A DNA stretch of 64,000 bases from Desulfobulbaceae bacterium (GTDB taxonomy: Bacteria > Desulfobacterota > Desulfobulbia > Desulfobulbales > SURF-16), in contig JAHLLM010000003.1 in assembly GCA_020444175.1 (NCBI GenBank), positions 1-64,000 of the forward strand, written 5' to 3'. The notes under the pieces were generated by a model. That model saw nothing but the letters and a program-made list of their open reading frames with translations. It was not told the DNA's origin and did no database searches. Positions 17,359 through 27,156 of this stretch are shown here, piece after piece. A program made the position numbers and the translations under genes. Positions within the stretch are counted from its first letter, which is position 1, and each line of letters starts with the position of its first letter.

Positions 17359-17676
17359 TTACTTTTTCCCCAATGACTCGATATACATCTTCAGAGACTG
17401 CATGGCCACGGTCTGTTCGTTGAGTTTTTCCCCCTGCAGAGGGCCGACTATACATTTGTTAATCATCTTGGTAAGTTGCGGATTTTTTCCCGCGTTTTGC
17501 AGGCCTTCACCGTTTGGATGACAGACATTGCAACTGGTGGAATTCTTTGAAGCGCCCAAACCCGAATCGTTAAAAAGTTTCTTGCCAAGTTCAACGGAAG
17601 CATCTTCGGCGAATACTGGAAAAGACATGAAAACAACAGCACAGGATGCAGCAAAGAACACAATAGATTTTCTCAT
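17359..17676 (-). CDS. monohaem cytochrome c
   Basis: A 105-residue periplasmic electron carrier. The signal peptide (MRKSIVFFAASCAVVFMSFPVFA) is followed by ELGKKLFND and one haem site, SCNVCH, near residue 48. Methionines near residues 71 and 91 are candidate sixth ligands. The size fits a small class I cytochrome. It is transcribed leftward, with 146 bp to the nitroreductase gene. Confidence 0.85.
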   Translation of the reverse strand: MRKSIVFFAASCAVVFMSFPVFAEDASVELGKKLFNDSGLGASKNSTSCNVCHPNGEGLQNAGKNPQLTKMINKCIVGPLQGEKLNEQTVAMQSLKMYIESLGKK

Positions 17677-17885
17677 TCCAATCTCCTTTTGTCGTTTTTC
17701 TTAAGAGCAACTCTCTTAATAAATCAGTTTGATGATGCAGAAGCTCAAGTACAATGCTTCCAGCATTTTTTTGTTACTTCAGCTCATCATATGACAAAAT
17801 AACGACAAATAGCAAAACTATTTTCTAACAAACAAGTTGCCCCGTCACTTCAGGTTACTTTGCCTCTTTTCCCTCTTGCAACAAG

Positions 17886-20800
17886 CTACTTCAAAACCAT
17901 CTCAACGCGCATTCCGGACAAGTCATCCTCGCTCTTCTGCAAAGGAGCCTCAACCAGAAAAATCCTCTCTGCTTCCACCGGGCCCTCGTCAACCAGGGCA
18001 TCTTTGACGGCTTTTGCCCTGGAGGAGGCAAGTTTGCTTAAATCATCATTTGTTATGACAATGTGATCATACAGAAGTTTTTCCATGAAATCCGGCGGCT
18101 GTTTCTTTAAAAATCCAAAAAAGTTTCGAGGCCGTTCAAAATCAGCTTCCTTGTATGCCTGGGTCAGGTACTGTTCGTACTCATCCTCGGCAATGGTCAC
18201 ATCATCCAGATTCGGAACCGTCTTCTCCTTGACCAGGTCTTTCATTTTTTCAGTTTGCAGCAGCCTGTAAAAACGCATCCTGCTCATCTCTTTTTTGTCT
18301 TTATCAACATCGACAAATCCAGTCAGTTCGACATTCAGGGCCGGACGATCATACAGGGCCTTGGCCAGCTTTTGGAGTTTTTCAGTATCAGCGGCAACAA
18401 CCATATTGCTTGCCGCCTCAAAGCGGACAAACTGTACCTCGCCGCCATCAGGGAACAGTGAACCAAGCAGGGCAAAGGGAGATGTCGCCGCCTTGATGAT
18501 AAGATTAAAAATGACCTTGAATACTATTGCTCCTACACTGAACTCCGGGTCATCAAGTTCACCGGACACCGGGATATCAAGGGCGATCTCCCCCTGTCTG
18601 TTTTTAAGGAGAGAAATAGCAAGGGGCACAGGCATACTGGTTGCCGTTTCATTTTTTACAAAATCACCCAGAGTGATTTGATTGAGAAACGCCTTGTTTT
18701 CAGATTTAAGTTTTTTGCCTTCAATAAGATAATGCAGGTCCAGGTTGAGCTTGCCTTTTGTCAGGGGATAGCCGATAAACTTGACGGTATAGGGGCTCAC
18801 GGAATTAAGCTCCATATCATGGAGATTTACCGTGATATCAGTAAAAAAATCCTGCCAGGGATGCAGCGTGCCGGTCATGATCAAAGGCGAATGGTCCGCC
18901 AGTTTTGACGAGATATCAAGTTCCGCCAGTACATCCTTGTCCGAAGAAAGGCCTTTCACATGGCCCTGGATATCCGACAGTGCTGCAGAAAAATTCGGCG
19001 ACACGGAACTGTCGGTAAAATCAATTCTGCTATTCAGTATACTGATCTGCTTGATTTTGATATCAGGAAGCTCTCCTTCTTCACCCGGACTCTCTGGTTC
19101 AGCACTCGCCTGCCCGGACTCTTTGCTCTTCCCGGCAATCTGAGACAGATTCAGTTTTCCTTCCTGATCCAGCCAAACATTGGCAGACAGGCCGTCCACC
19201 GAAACATCGCCAATGGAAATCCGTAAGGGATTGATACGGAACGACATTTTACGCATGACCAGGTCATCCCAGGAAAAAATTTTCTCAGCATGCTGCGAAT
19301 CCATACTTAAAAATTTCCTGCTGCTGACATTGCCGCTGAAACTGACTGCCGGTTGATCATTATCAAGGGAAAAATCAAATATTCCTGTAATGGCCCCAGC
19401 TCCGTCTCCTATCATAAGGTTCAGCTTCTCATCAATATATGGTTGAGCCGCCTTAAAGGGTACGTCATTCACATCAACATCAAAATGAAGCGCAAGCGGC
19501 GAGAGCCCCACTGACCCGTTCACGCTGGCCCTGCCTGTCTTATTGAGGCGTAAAGAGAGTTGAACCCGTCCTTTATCATCCCCATTAGTGCTGATATTTT
19601 CGGCTTTGAGATTAAGCTGATCAATGAGAAATGACGCCGGATTTTCAGGCACCTCATCTCTCAAGGAAATTGTGTAATCCGTTATCCCCAGGCTCGTTGC
19701 CAGAATGGACCACGAGGCATCCTGCCCGGCATCCTGCTCCTTTTCCTCGGAAGAAGAGGGGGAGGATGAAGGCGCGGCTTTGGCAAATAAATCAAGCAGG
19801 CTCAAAGAACCGTCTTTTCGCTGTACAAGGGGAAGAGTGGCATTGGCAGTTTCAACCTCCCCGAGAATGACCGTTCTCTCCTTGACGTCTACGGAGCTTG
19901 CAGCAATGACAAGTTGCGGCACAGTTATTTTATTTGCCGCATCGCGGCCTGTGACTGTCAGATTGCCGATTGTCAAACCGATATCCGAAACAAGCAGGGA
20001 GTCGTTTTCAAGCGAATAATTAAGCGTTGCTCCGAGATCACACTGATCTGCGGCCAGATCGGCAAGAAGGACATGTTCATAATAGGGGCTGTATGCCGCA
20101 ATATCGATATTCTCCAGCACCACGTTTGAAGCGGCCAGCAGCGGCAGAGTGGAAAATGTTCCGCTTGCCTCTATTTTCTCCTTTCGTTGCGTCAGAAGGG
20201 ACAGGGCATATTGGGCAGCAGTGTCCTGGGCCGTACTGAAATTATGAATCTCCGCATCAAGAGGAGTGACGGTTGTTTTAAAGGGGGTGGCAAGGCTCTC
20301 GTCTGTAAAATAAACCGTTCCCCCCTGCAGAAAAAAATCCTTGAATTCAAAGAGCTGCTTCCCGGCTCCGTTGGTTGCATTGCCTGCATTGCCTGCGTCT
20401 GATTCCTCACCTGCATCAACAAGAGAGGCCAGGTTGATCGCACCGTCCTTTAAACGCTTTATAACTATTTCCGGCTCGCGAAGAAGAATTTTTGCAAGAT
20501 GAAATTCTTTACGGAAGATATGCGCCCTGTCTATTTCAATGGACAGCTCCGGAAAGGTCAACACAGAGTTCAACCCCCGGTCAACAACGGCGACATCTCG
20601 CATTGCCACATTGCCGGTGATGTTTATCGCCGGATTGCCGTCCTCATGCTGCATAAAAAATAAAGTAAGATTGAGATCAAGCAGTCCCCTTGTCAGGGAA
20701 AATTTGACATTATCCGGTAAATAGGCAAGGTAATTGGTAAGATCAATGTCGGTGAAATTAATTTCAAGTTCAGTGTGCCGCGACTCAACAAAAGGCTTTG

Positions 20801-21464
20801 TTGCTCCAGCCATGCTGAGAGGTGTTCCGTTTACAGTCGCGTCAAAGGCCGGTTTAACAAAGATTTCAACATTGGAAGAAATATTGGAAATAAAGGGGAT
20901 GGCAAGGTGCAGAGCGGAAACCAGATGCCTGGCTCCCTGCATCCGGTCATCAAAGTCGACTTTTCCTCCGTTTATTTCAATATTGTTTACAGAAAAAAGA
21001 AGCGGTTTTGCGGGTTCTTTTTCCACCTGTTTGTCTTTCTCCAGAGAGGGGGGAGGTATAAGGTCGGAAAAATTAAAACTCTGGTCTTTATTAAAAACCA
21101 GCCGGACGAATGGATTTTCAAGGGAAACAGAGCGCACCACGATGGCGCGTTTCAACACGGAAATAGCCTGCATATCAACTTTCAAACTGTCAAATGAGAT
21201 AAAAGCCTCTTTGGCCTGCTTTCCCTCGACATGAAAGCCGTTTATTTCCATCTTCAGAAGATAGGGATTTATCCTGACCTGACGCACCGTTGTTTGGCGC
21301 TGCAATGCAGCAGTGAGTTGCTTTTCAAGCTGACTTGCTACAATGGCGGGCAGGATCAGAAACCCGAACACGCTGTAAAGCAGGAAGAGCACACAGAAAA
21401 CAACTGCTGCTTTCTGCAGGCGGGAAAAACCTCCCCAGATCCTCGTTAACGCACTGTCAGCCAT
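17886..21464 (-). CDS. DUF748 (AsmA-like) envelope protein
   Basis: A 1192-residue protein with one N-terminal membrane segment (residues about 15-45, VVFCVLFLLYSVFGFLILPAIV) and a long beta-rich chain facing the periplasm. DUF748/AsmA-like features include repeated LENPFVRLV and FSLTRGLLDLNLTL segments. The C-terminal 200 residues contain NVELTGFVDVDKDKKEMSRMR and AVKDALVDEGPVEAERI, resembling the OmpA-like tail of DUF748 proteins. Related AsmA-like proteins form bridges for phospholipid transport across the periplasm. The start at 21464 has GGAG upstream and overlaps the recC stop by 8 bp, so it is co-translated with a DNA-repair subunit, an odd pairing. Confidence 0.88.
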   Translation of the reverse strand: MADSALTRIWGGFSRLQKAAVVFCVLFLLYSVFGFLILPAIVASQLEKQLTAALQRQTTVRQVRINPYLLKMEINGFHVEGKQAKEAFISFDSLKVDMQAISVLKRAIVVRSVSLENPFVRLVFNKDQSFNFSDLIPPPSLEKDKQVEKEPAKPLLFSVNNIEINGGKVDFDDRMQGARHLVSALHLAIPFISNISSNVEIFVKPAFDATVNGTPLSMAGATKPFVESRHTELEINFTDIDLTNYLAYLPDNVKFSLTRGLLDLNLTLFFMQHEDGNPAINITGNVAMRDVAVVDRGLNSVLTFPELSIEIDRAHIFRKEFHLAKILLREPEIVIKRLKDGAINLASLVDAGEESDAGNAGNATNGAGKQLFEFKDFFLQGGTVYFTDESLATPFKTTVTPLDAEIHNFSTAQDTAAQYALSLLTQRKEKIEASGTFSTLPLLAASNVVLENIDIAAYSPYYEHVLLADLAADQCDLGATLNYSLENDSLLVSDIGLTIGNLTVTGRDAANKITVPQLVIAASSVDVKERTVILGEVETANATLPLVQRKDGSLSLLDLFAKAAPSSSPSSSEEKEQDAGQDASWSILATSLGITDYTISLRDEVPENPASFLIDQLNLKAENISTNGDDKGRVQLSLRLNKTGRASVNGSVGLSPLALHFDVDVNDVPFKAAQPYIDEKLNLMIGDGAGAITGIFDFSLDNDQPAVSFSGNVSSRKFLSMDSQHAEKIFSWDDLVMRKMSFRINPLRISIGDVSVDGLSANVWLDQEGKLNLSQIAGKSKESGQASAEPESPGEEGELPDIKIKQISILNSRIDFTDSSVSPNFSAALSDIQGHVKGLSSDKDVLAELDISSKLADHSPLIMTGTLHPWQDFFTDITVNLHDMELNSVSPYTVKFIGYPLTKGKLNLDLHYLIEGKKLKSENKAFLNQITLGDFVKNETATSMPVPLAISLLKNRQGEIALDIPVSGELDDPEFSVGAIVFKVIFNLIIKAATSPFALLGSLFPDGGEVQFVRFEAASNMVVAADTEKLQKLAKALYDRPALNVELTGFVDVDKDKKEMSRMRFYRLLQTEKMKDLVKEKTVPNLDDVTIAEDEYEQYLTQAYKEADFERPRNFFGFLKKQPPDFMEKLLYDHIVITNDDLSKLASSRAKAVKDALVDEGPVEAERIFLVEAPLQKSEDDLSGMRVEMVLK

Positions 21465-24400
21465 TTTCAGTCTCCATATAATCAAAAACAGGGGCAAAAA
21501 TCTGCTGTGACATGTCCTCGAAACTCTTGCCTAATGCCTCTTTTGCATCCTGATATCGAAATTGCAGGTACACATCGTCATATTCAGGGGTCCGATAAAA
21601 TCTGCCAAGCCAGCTTTCCAATGCCTTTTTACGGGCTTTTTCCATATCACCTTTAAGCAGATGCAATACAAAAGTATACGATGTCTCAACATAAAAAGGC
21701 AACGGCTCCTGCAGTCCCCGCCAGTAGATGTTCAATAATTTTTCCAGAATAACACTGCTCTCGCTTGCGGTTTGCAAGTGAAGAATCTCGTCCTTGCCAA
21801 TTAACACAGTCAGGGGAGGTACATGGGATGAAAGGCTATTTAAGATAAGATGCTGCAGCCAGGCCCGTAGAACATCCTTGCCTTTTATTCGGGCAGGTCG
21901 GGCAAAAAAAAGGCCGTTTTCCGTTATATTCTCAAGATGCCCTCCAAGGTGAAATCCTCCCACCTTCAAATCAACAAACAGAGGCTGGACAGGTGGGGCA
22001 AGATAGGGTTTCAGTCTTGCATGAAAGGCCGTCACCTCTTCCTGAAGTTCTTCAACGCTTATCTCGCCGAGAACACCATGGGGCAGGAGTCCTGCGGCTT
22101 TCCAGTTTCCGGCGATATGCTTTATACCGTCCTGCCGATCATCCTGTTCAAGAAGCTGGGTTTCAAGGGCATAGCGCCCGAGCCCTTCAAGGCTGAACGG
22201 TTCATTGTCATCCGATTTTTCACGTACTCCGGCCAGATCGATTCCCAGCCTCTTTCTGCAGAAAAAACGGACAGGATGAACAAAAAAATCGAGAAAATCA
22301 AAAAGTTCCAGGCGACGCCAGGCTGGATCAGGGTCCTCCAGGGGCAATCCCTGCCAGAACCCCGCTTGACGGTCAACTCCTGCCACGAGTCTCCGGGTTG
22401 CCCGAAAATTTTCCCGGGAGTAGCTGACAAGGCCGCTCTGTTTCTGAAAATAGGCTGGATGAAAAGGTTGCAGGCGATGACGGGTGATTATTTCCTCGCC
22501 CTGCGGCAGGTAATCAAGAAGTTCACTGACCAGTACGGATGGCGGCAGGATGGTATCATCGCGCAGAGACTGGCCTTCATAGCTGATATAAACCTGCTTT
22601 CGTGCCGAAAGCAGGGCTTCGAGAAAGAGATAACGGTCATCATGCCTCGGGCTTCGATCGCCCGTCCTTGAAGATGCAGCCATCAAGTCAAAGCTTAATG
22701 TAAAATGCGGCCGGGGATAGGCTCCGTCATTCATGCCGAGAAGACAGATTATTTTAAAGGGAATGGCACGCATGGGAAGCAGAGAGCAAAAGGTAACGCC
22801 GCCGCTTAAAAAACCGTGGGGACTGTCTTCGTCGCTTAAATGCTGCCGGAGCCAGGTGCCGATCACATCAAGGCCTATCTTTTCGCTAAACCCGGTTTCA
22901 AGCTCAGCATCCTTCAACGCCTGTAAGGTCCGAACCAGGACATGGGCTTCATTTTCCTTTTCCTGTTCAACAAAAAAACAGTCGCTGACCAGGGAGAGCA
23001 AATCGTCGGCCCAATCCGCAAGCTGTCGTTTTGCAGACAACTTGTCAAGCCAGCCAAAAAGCGCCTGCACACTTTCAAGAAAACGCCCGAGAAGCTCTGT
23101 TTCCCCCGCCTCCAGCCTGTCATAGGGCAGGACGCCTTTAAAGGTTTCATCGCGTCCGGCCATGCTGTAGCCCAAGAGGAGTCTGTCAAGCCCGGCCTGC
23201 CACGTGTTTTCGTTAAAACCAGGCAGACCCAAATCGATTTTGGTGGTTGCGTCCTTTCCCCATCGAATGGCAAGGTTATCAACCCACTGTTCTATGAGCC
23301 TGCAATCCGCCTCCTGAATTAAAAATTTCTGCCTGAAAACCGGGCGGTTGACAAAATCAATAATTCTTCTGGCTGCAAACCGGCTTCCCACAAGATCCAG
23401 CAAGGCAAAAAACGTGTCAATCAACTCATTTCCGGAGGCTCGATTTCTATCGGCAATGGTAAAGGGGATAAAATGAGGATGGTCGACGTCAAGACCGAAA
23501 ACTGCCTGGACAAGAGGGCTGTAGGTTTCGATATCAGGCGCCATGACAATGATGTCAGCCGGGCTTATTAATTCAGGGTCTTTTTCAAAAAGACGGAGAA
23601 GGTGGTCCTGCAGCACCTCGACCTCACGCATGGCACTGTGACAGGAATTGACAACCAGACTGTCATCACCATGATTCTCCACGCCTCCGGAGCTTAAATC
23701 AAGAATATCACGTTGAAGAGCGGCAAGAGTTGTTGCACCCGTCGGCTCTTCATATAAATCAAATTCCGTGCATCCCATATCCTGCAAAAGGGTGAGAAAG
23801 TCACCTGCCAGATGGCCCATTGAGGCAAGAAGCGGATTGCCGGACTCAAGATAGAGGTCATCGGCCTCTTTTTCTTCATCAACCAGCAGGCGGGATATCC
23901 GTCTTTCAGCCACAATATCACCCCACCAGTGGCGGCTGGGATTCATGAAAAAAAGAGAAACCGGCACATGGCGGGAAAGGGCGTTGAAAATCTCAAGATG
24001 AAAAGGAGGCAGGCTGGAAACACCGAAAAGGGTAATGCGGCTCGGCAAAGAGACGGCAGGCTTTTCATCTTTGAGCACATGCAAAAGTTTCTCAAACAGT
24101 GCCCCCCGATGACTCAGGCCATACTGTCTTGTAAGCTGACGCCAGATTTCCGCCTGCCAGGTCCCATCATCTCCGTTTTCCCATGTCTTAATGAGATCCG
24201 GCCTGAAAATAATATACTGATCAAAAAGATGAGCCAGCTGCCCGGCAAGCTGAAAGCGTCGCAGGGGGGCAGCAAGATAGGACCTGAGGCGGGCAAAGAG
24301 AGGCTCAGGGGCACATTGCCCGAGAATCGCCATAATTTGCCATACCGCCTTTTGCCGTTCATATAAAAACGGTGCGCTTTCCGGAGCAAGCTGCGTGAAA

Positions 24401-24615
24401 AGGTCGTTGACAAACTTATTGGGAAAGGGAAAATCACCATTTGCCCAGATGGAAAGCCTGCGGGCAAAGTGCATGGCAAGCCAGCGCGCCATGCCGCGAC
24501 TCTGCACGACAATGACTTCCTTTTCCATGGGAGGAAGCGGCTCCTGGCGGAAAATACCTGCGCACTGGTCAGCCAGGATTTCCAGGCGGTTACTTGAATA
24601 GAGGTTTATGGACAT
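21457..24615 (-). CDS. recC: exodeoxyribonuclease V gamma subunit (RecC)
   Basis: A 1052-residue RecC, the inactive helicase/nuclease-like subunit that holds the RecBCD complex together and scans for Chi. It begins LYSSNRLEILADQCAGIF, with VQSRGMARWLAM near residue 38 as usual in RecC. The FKIICLLGMNDGAYPR motif is near residue 620 and FDLMAASSRTGDRSPRHDDR near 640. The length is normal. It overlaps the DUF748 gene downstream, while recB and recD are about 14 kb further on the same strand, separated by the hydrogenase and unrelated genes. Confidence 0.93.
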   Translation of the reverse strand: MSINLYSSNRLEILADQCAGIFRQEPLPPMEKEVIVVQSRGMARWLAMHFARRLSIWANGDFPFPNKFVNDLFTQLAPESAPFLYERQKAVWQIMAILGQCAPEPLFARLRSYLAAPLRRFQLAGQLAHLFDQYIIFRPDLIKTWENGDDGTWQAEIWRQLTRQYGLSHRGALFEKLLHVLKDEKPAVSLPSRITLFGVSSLPPFHLEIFNALSRHVPVSLFFMNPSRHWWGDIVAERRISRLLVDEEKEADDLYLESGNPLLASMGHLAGDFLTLLQDMGCTEFDLYEEPTGATTLAALQRDILDLSSGGVENHGDDSLVVNSCHSAMREVEVLQDHLLRLFEKDPELISPADIIVMAPDIETYSPLVQAVFGLDVDHPHFIPFTIADRNRASGNELIDTFFALLDLVGSRFAARRIIDFVNRPVFRQKFLIQEADCRLIEQWVDNLAIRWGKDATTKIDLGLPGFNENTWQAGLDRLLLGYSMAGRDETFKGVLPYDRLEAGETELLGRFLESVQALFGWLDKLSAKRQLADWADDLLSLVSDCFFVEQEKENEAHVLVRTLQALKDAELETGFSEKIGLDVIGTWLRQHLSDEDSPHGFLSGGVTFCSLLPMRAIPFKIICLLGMNDGAYPRPHFTLSFDLMAASSRTGDRSPRHDDRYLFLEALLSARKQVYISYEGQSLRDDTILPPSVLVSELLDYLPQGEEIITRHRLQPFHPAYFQKQSGLVSYSRENFRATRRLVAGVDRQAGFWQGLPLEDPDPAWRRLELFDFLDFFVHPVRFFCRKRLGIDLAGVREKSDDNEPFSLEGLGRYALETQLLEQDDRQDGIKHIAGNWKAAGLLPHGVLGEISVEELQEEVTAFHARLKPYLAPPVQPLFVDLKVGGFHLGGHLENITENGLFFARPARIKGKDVLRAWLQHLILNSLSSHVPPLTVLIGKDEILHLQTASESSVILEKLLNIYWRGLQEPLPFYVETSYTFVLHLLKGDMEKARKKALESWLGRFYRTPEYDDVYLQFRYQDAKEALGKSFEDMSQQIFAPVFDYMETENG

Positions 24616-25102
24616 AGGTTCTATTTAATGCACCCACTCCATGACAAGGAGTGACAAAATATACTGAAAGTGTACAGCGTGGAATAACAAACGCGTCACA
24701 ACAACTATGAACGTATCCACCACGAAGCACACAGAGAACACGAAGAAAAGATTTAAGTCATGTAATAAAACATTGTCATCCAGATACCACGGCAAAAATC
24801 CGTACTTTCATCCCAAACTAATAAAAAATCTTTGCCAAATAAAGGACATCCGTATATTGTCAGAAAAATTGTTTTGACGGTTTCGTATTTATGCCCTTTA
24901 GGCTGAAAAAACACTCAACCGCCGCCGACACGCCTGTAACTTGTTGATATTACGTTGGCGGATGGTCAGCTTCAGAACTTTTTACGAGATCATCAGTTTT
25001 CAGGAAGCCAGGAGGACACAGACAAGGTTCTTTTCTCTTGAGAACGGAATTTCTGCAACTCCGCACTTCAAACTCCACACTCCAGACAATCAGTAAAAAA
25101 CC
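24616..25102. other. 487-bp gap with MITE copy C
   Basis: Divergent region between recC and the gene at 25103. Apart from the repeat at 24874-24995 no gene or clear operator is seen. Confidence 0.5.
24874..24995. repeat. MITE-like element, copy C
   Basis: Opposite orientation to copies A and B. It begins TTGACGGTTTCGTA and ends with TTTTTACGAGATCATCA. An insert reading ATTTATGCCCTTTAGG follows the left end. The same 16-mer occurs in copy F (48411-48533) and, inverted, in an unrelated element at 35464-35670. Confidence 0.85.
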
Positions 25103-26698
25103 ATGCGAACCTGTGTATCTCCGAACGGCTCATTTCAGTATACAATCCATAATCCCGCATACGAAGTAAAAAACCTGCGAGAAAATGACAACACGACAAT
25201 GCTCGGCCTGTGCAATGGGCAGGATTACAGGAACACGAAAAATTATCCTGAAGGCGACATCACAGTTGAAAGCGCCGACAGGATCTATGAAATCCCCAAC
25301 GCCTTGCCCTTTAAGGGAAGCACATTTATCAACAGCCGCTGGGCTGACCAGACGGCAAAAAATCCGTTAAGCATAGGCCTTCCGGAACCAAAGGAAACTT
25401 CTTTTTCACAAAACATTGCCAAGCTTTTTCCTGATGACACCACACAACTTGATGACATTTTCTCCGCCTTGCCTGAAGCCGTTCTTCTGGCCCTGGCCAC
25501 CACCTCAAGCGATCCTGCTGATCTTGTCCGGCTCGCCGCACTGAGTTGCGAATTTCACCTGGGGCAGGATGGAACTCCCCAGGGACTTCTTTACGAAAAA
25601 GACTCCAGCGGCAACGTCAGGGCAAAAATCAGCAACCATCCCCTGTTTGAAGCGGTGGGTAACAATCCCCACCTCCCCTCCCCCTACAAGCAGGCCATGG
25701 TTCTTCGCCCCGGCGCCCAGGGAGGAAGTGAGATCATAGGGGAATGGAATGAAGCAGACCACCACGTGTTTGAATATCTGCGACGCAATTCCTACATCCC
25801 CTGGGGACATTATGCCTCCAATATGGCAAACGATGCCGTGCGTTATCATATCAGAAACCTCAGCCACAGCGACATGTGCGGCCTGCGCCATCTTTATTAT
25901 CAACGAACCTATGTGCGGCTGGCCGCACAACTTGGCATTTCCGTACCCCATACCAGACAAACCTTGTTACCATCCCAACTGGAAGAACTGCGTGAAAAAA
26001 TCCAAGAAAAGCTCAACACAGATCAGGATGCTGGATTTTTCGACTGTACCATGTGGGGTTGGAACTACGGTTTTGACTTTGCGCCCAGCCACTACCGTCT
26101 CAATGCCTCCCACCAGCAGATACACCAGCAGTTTGCCATGCTGCCCTCTTCCCTTCCCATCTGGCAGCATGGACAACAAACTGAAAAAACAACAACGCCC
26201 TTTGCCTGCGGACAACTGGTTGCCGACTGCATCAGGACCTATGAGAAGGAGAACGGACGTTCTTTTTTTGCCGACTATATTGCCAACATCCGAAAAAACC
26301 AACGCATGGACGGCACTGACGGGGAATCGTCCCTTATCGTCTATGAAGATGAGCACGTCATGCTCTTTGTCCCCAAGGCACAAACCTCCCAGTGGGAGCT
26401 GCAATTAATGACTGTAAATAATGTCGGCAATATTATCGAAGCAGATCAGCCGACCCGCTCCTCCCTTGATTTCGGCATGCACACAGCCATGCAAGTTTTA
26501 GGCGGGCTCGGTGTAAAAATGGTGACTACAATCGAGTATTCAAAACGCTTTATAGAAGATATCGACCAGCCACTTATCTACACCTTTCTTCCCAAACTCC
26601 CCAAATCCCCCGGCGCCTTCAGCGAAGCGCAGCTCCGTTGGATCATGGGCCATTTCCCCGAGGATTTTGCCCTGGCCTGTCGGAATCAGCTTTCTTAA
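25103..26698 (+). CDS. unrecognised 531-residue protein
   Basis: A soluble protein with no signal peptide or membrane segment. Residues about 1-160 hold a mixed segment with LPEAVLLALATTSSDPADLVRLAAL. The middle has FEYLRRNSYIPWGHYASNMANDAVRYH and MCGLRHLYYQRTY, and the C-terminal 130 residues run VYEDEHVMLFVPKAQTSQWE ... QPLIYTFLPKLPKSPGAF. The last segment is reminiscent of HIT/GalT-type nucleotidyl-transfer folds, but the canonical HxHxH triad is not visible, so this is weak. The ribosome binding site is poor. It is a single gene flanked by repeat elements on both sides. Confidence 0.8.
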   Translation: MRTCVSPNGSFQYTIHNPAYEVKNLRENDNTTMLGLCNGQDYRNTKNYPEGDITVESADRIYEIPNALPFKGSTFINSRWADQTAKNPLSIGLPEPKETSFSQNIAKLFPDDTTQLDDIFSALPEAVLLALATTSSDPADLVRLAALSCEFHLGQDGTPQGLLYEKDSSGNVRAKISNHPLFEAVGNNPHLPSPYKQAMVLRPGAQGGSEIIGEWNEADHHVFEYLRRNSYIPWGHYASNMANDAVRYHIRNLSHSDMCGLRHLYYQRTYVRLAAQLGISVPHTRQTLLPSQLEELREKIQEKLNTDQDAGFFDCTMWGWNYGFDFAPSHYRLNASHQQIHQQFAMLPSSLPIWQHGQQTEKTTTPFACGQLVADCIRTYEKENGRSFFADYIANIRKNQRMDGTDGESSLIVYEDEHVMLFVPKAQTSQWELQLMTVNNVGNIIEADQPTRSSLDFGMHTAMQVLGGLGVKMVTTIEYSKRFIEDIDQPLIYTFLPKLPKSPGAFSEAQLRWIMGHFPEDFALACRNQLS

Positions 26699-26906
26699 GA
26701 CGAAATCATTCACTCAGTTTATCAGCCCGCTTTAAATTTCTGTTCCCGAAGTAACAATGGAGACCTAACCCATTTCACCCCCATCTCCCTTGTAACGCGA
26801 AAACAAGATTGACATGTAAAATCTATTCACCGATAATGACTATCAGGTGCATTTACGAAGATTATTTCACAAATATCCGATGGGATAGCACACACAAGCA
26901 TAACGT

Positions 26907-26985
26907 GATGAACTCGCATTTATGCCCTAAATGATGAAAATACCCTGCAACTGACCATCCACTAACACCATATCGACGAATGAAG
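26907..26985. repeat. degenerate partial MITE copy
   Basis: TGATGAACTCGCATTTATGCCC, then CTGACCATCCACTAAC and CATATCGAC, match the left half of copy D with many changes. The right half is not recognisable. Confidence 0.55.
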
Positions 26986-27032
26986 AAGCCTGAACCTGAT
27001 CATATCAGGTATATATTTTACGATTTATGAAA

Positions 27033-27138
27033 CTCGACAAACTCGCAAAAAGTCCTGAAGCTGACCATCCGCCAAGGCAATATCAACAAGTTACACTCGT
27101 TCCGGCGGCGGGTGAGAGGATTTTCACGAAACCGTCAA
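27033..27138. repeat. MITE-like element, copy D
   Basis: The left end CTCGCAAAAAG is followed by CTGACCATCCGCCAA, ATATCAACAAGTTAC and the right end TTCACGAAACCGTCAA. Its right end stops 18 bp before the chemoreceptor start codon and abuts the ribosome binding site. Confidence 0.8.
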
Positions 27139-27156
27139 ACTTGGGAAGGGGATTTC

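Larger units (their letters stand above)
26699..27156. other. 458-bp repeat-rich leader of the chemoreceptor gene
   Basis: Contains a degenerate partial element (26907-26985) and MITE copy D (27033-27138). No gene was found. The promoter for the chemoreceptor must lie in or near these repeats. Confidence 0.55.
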
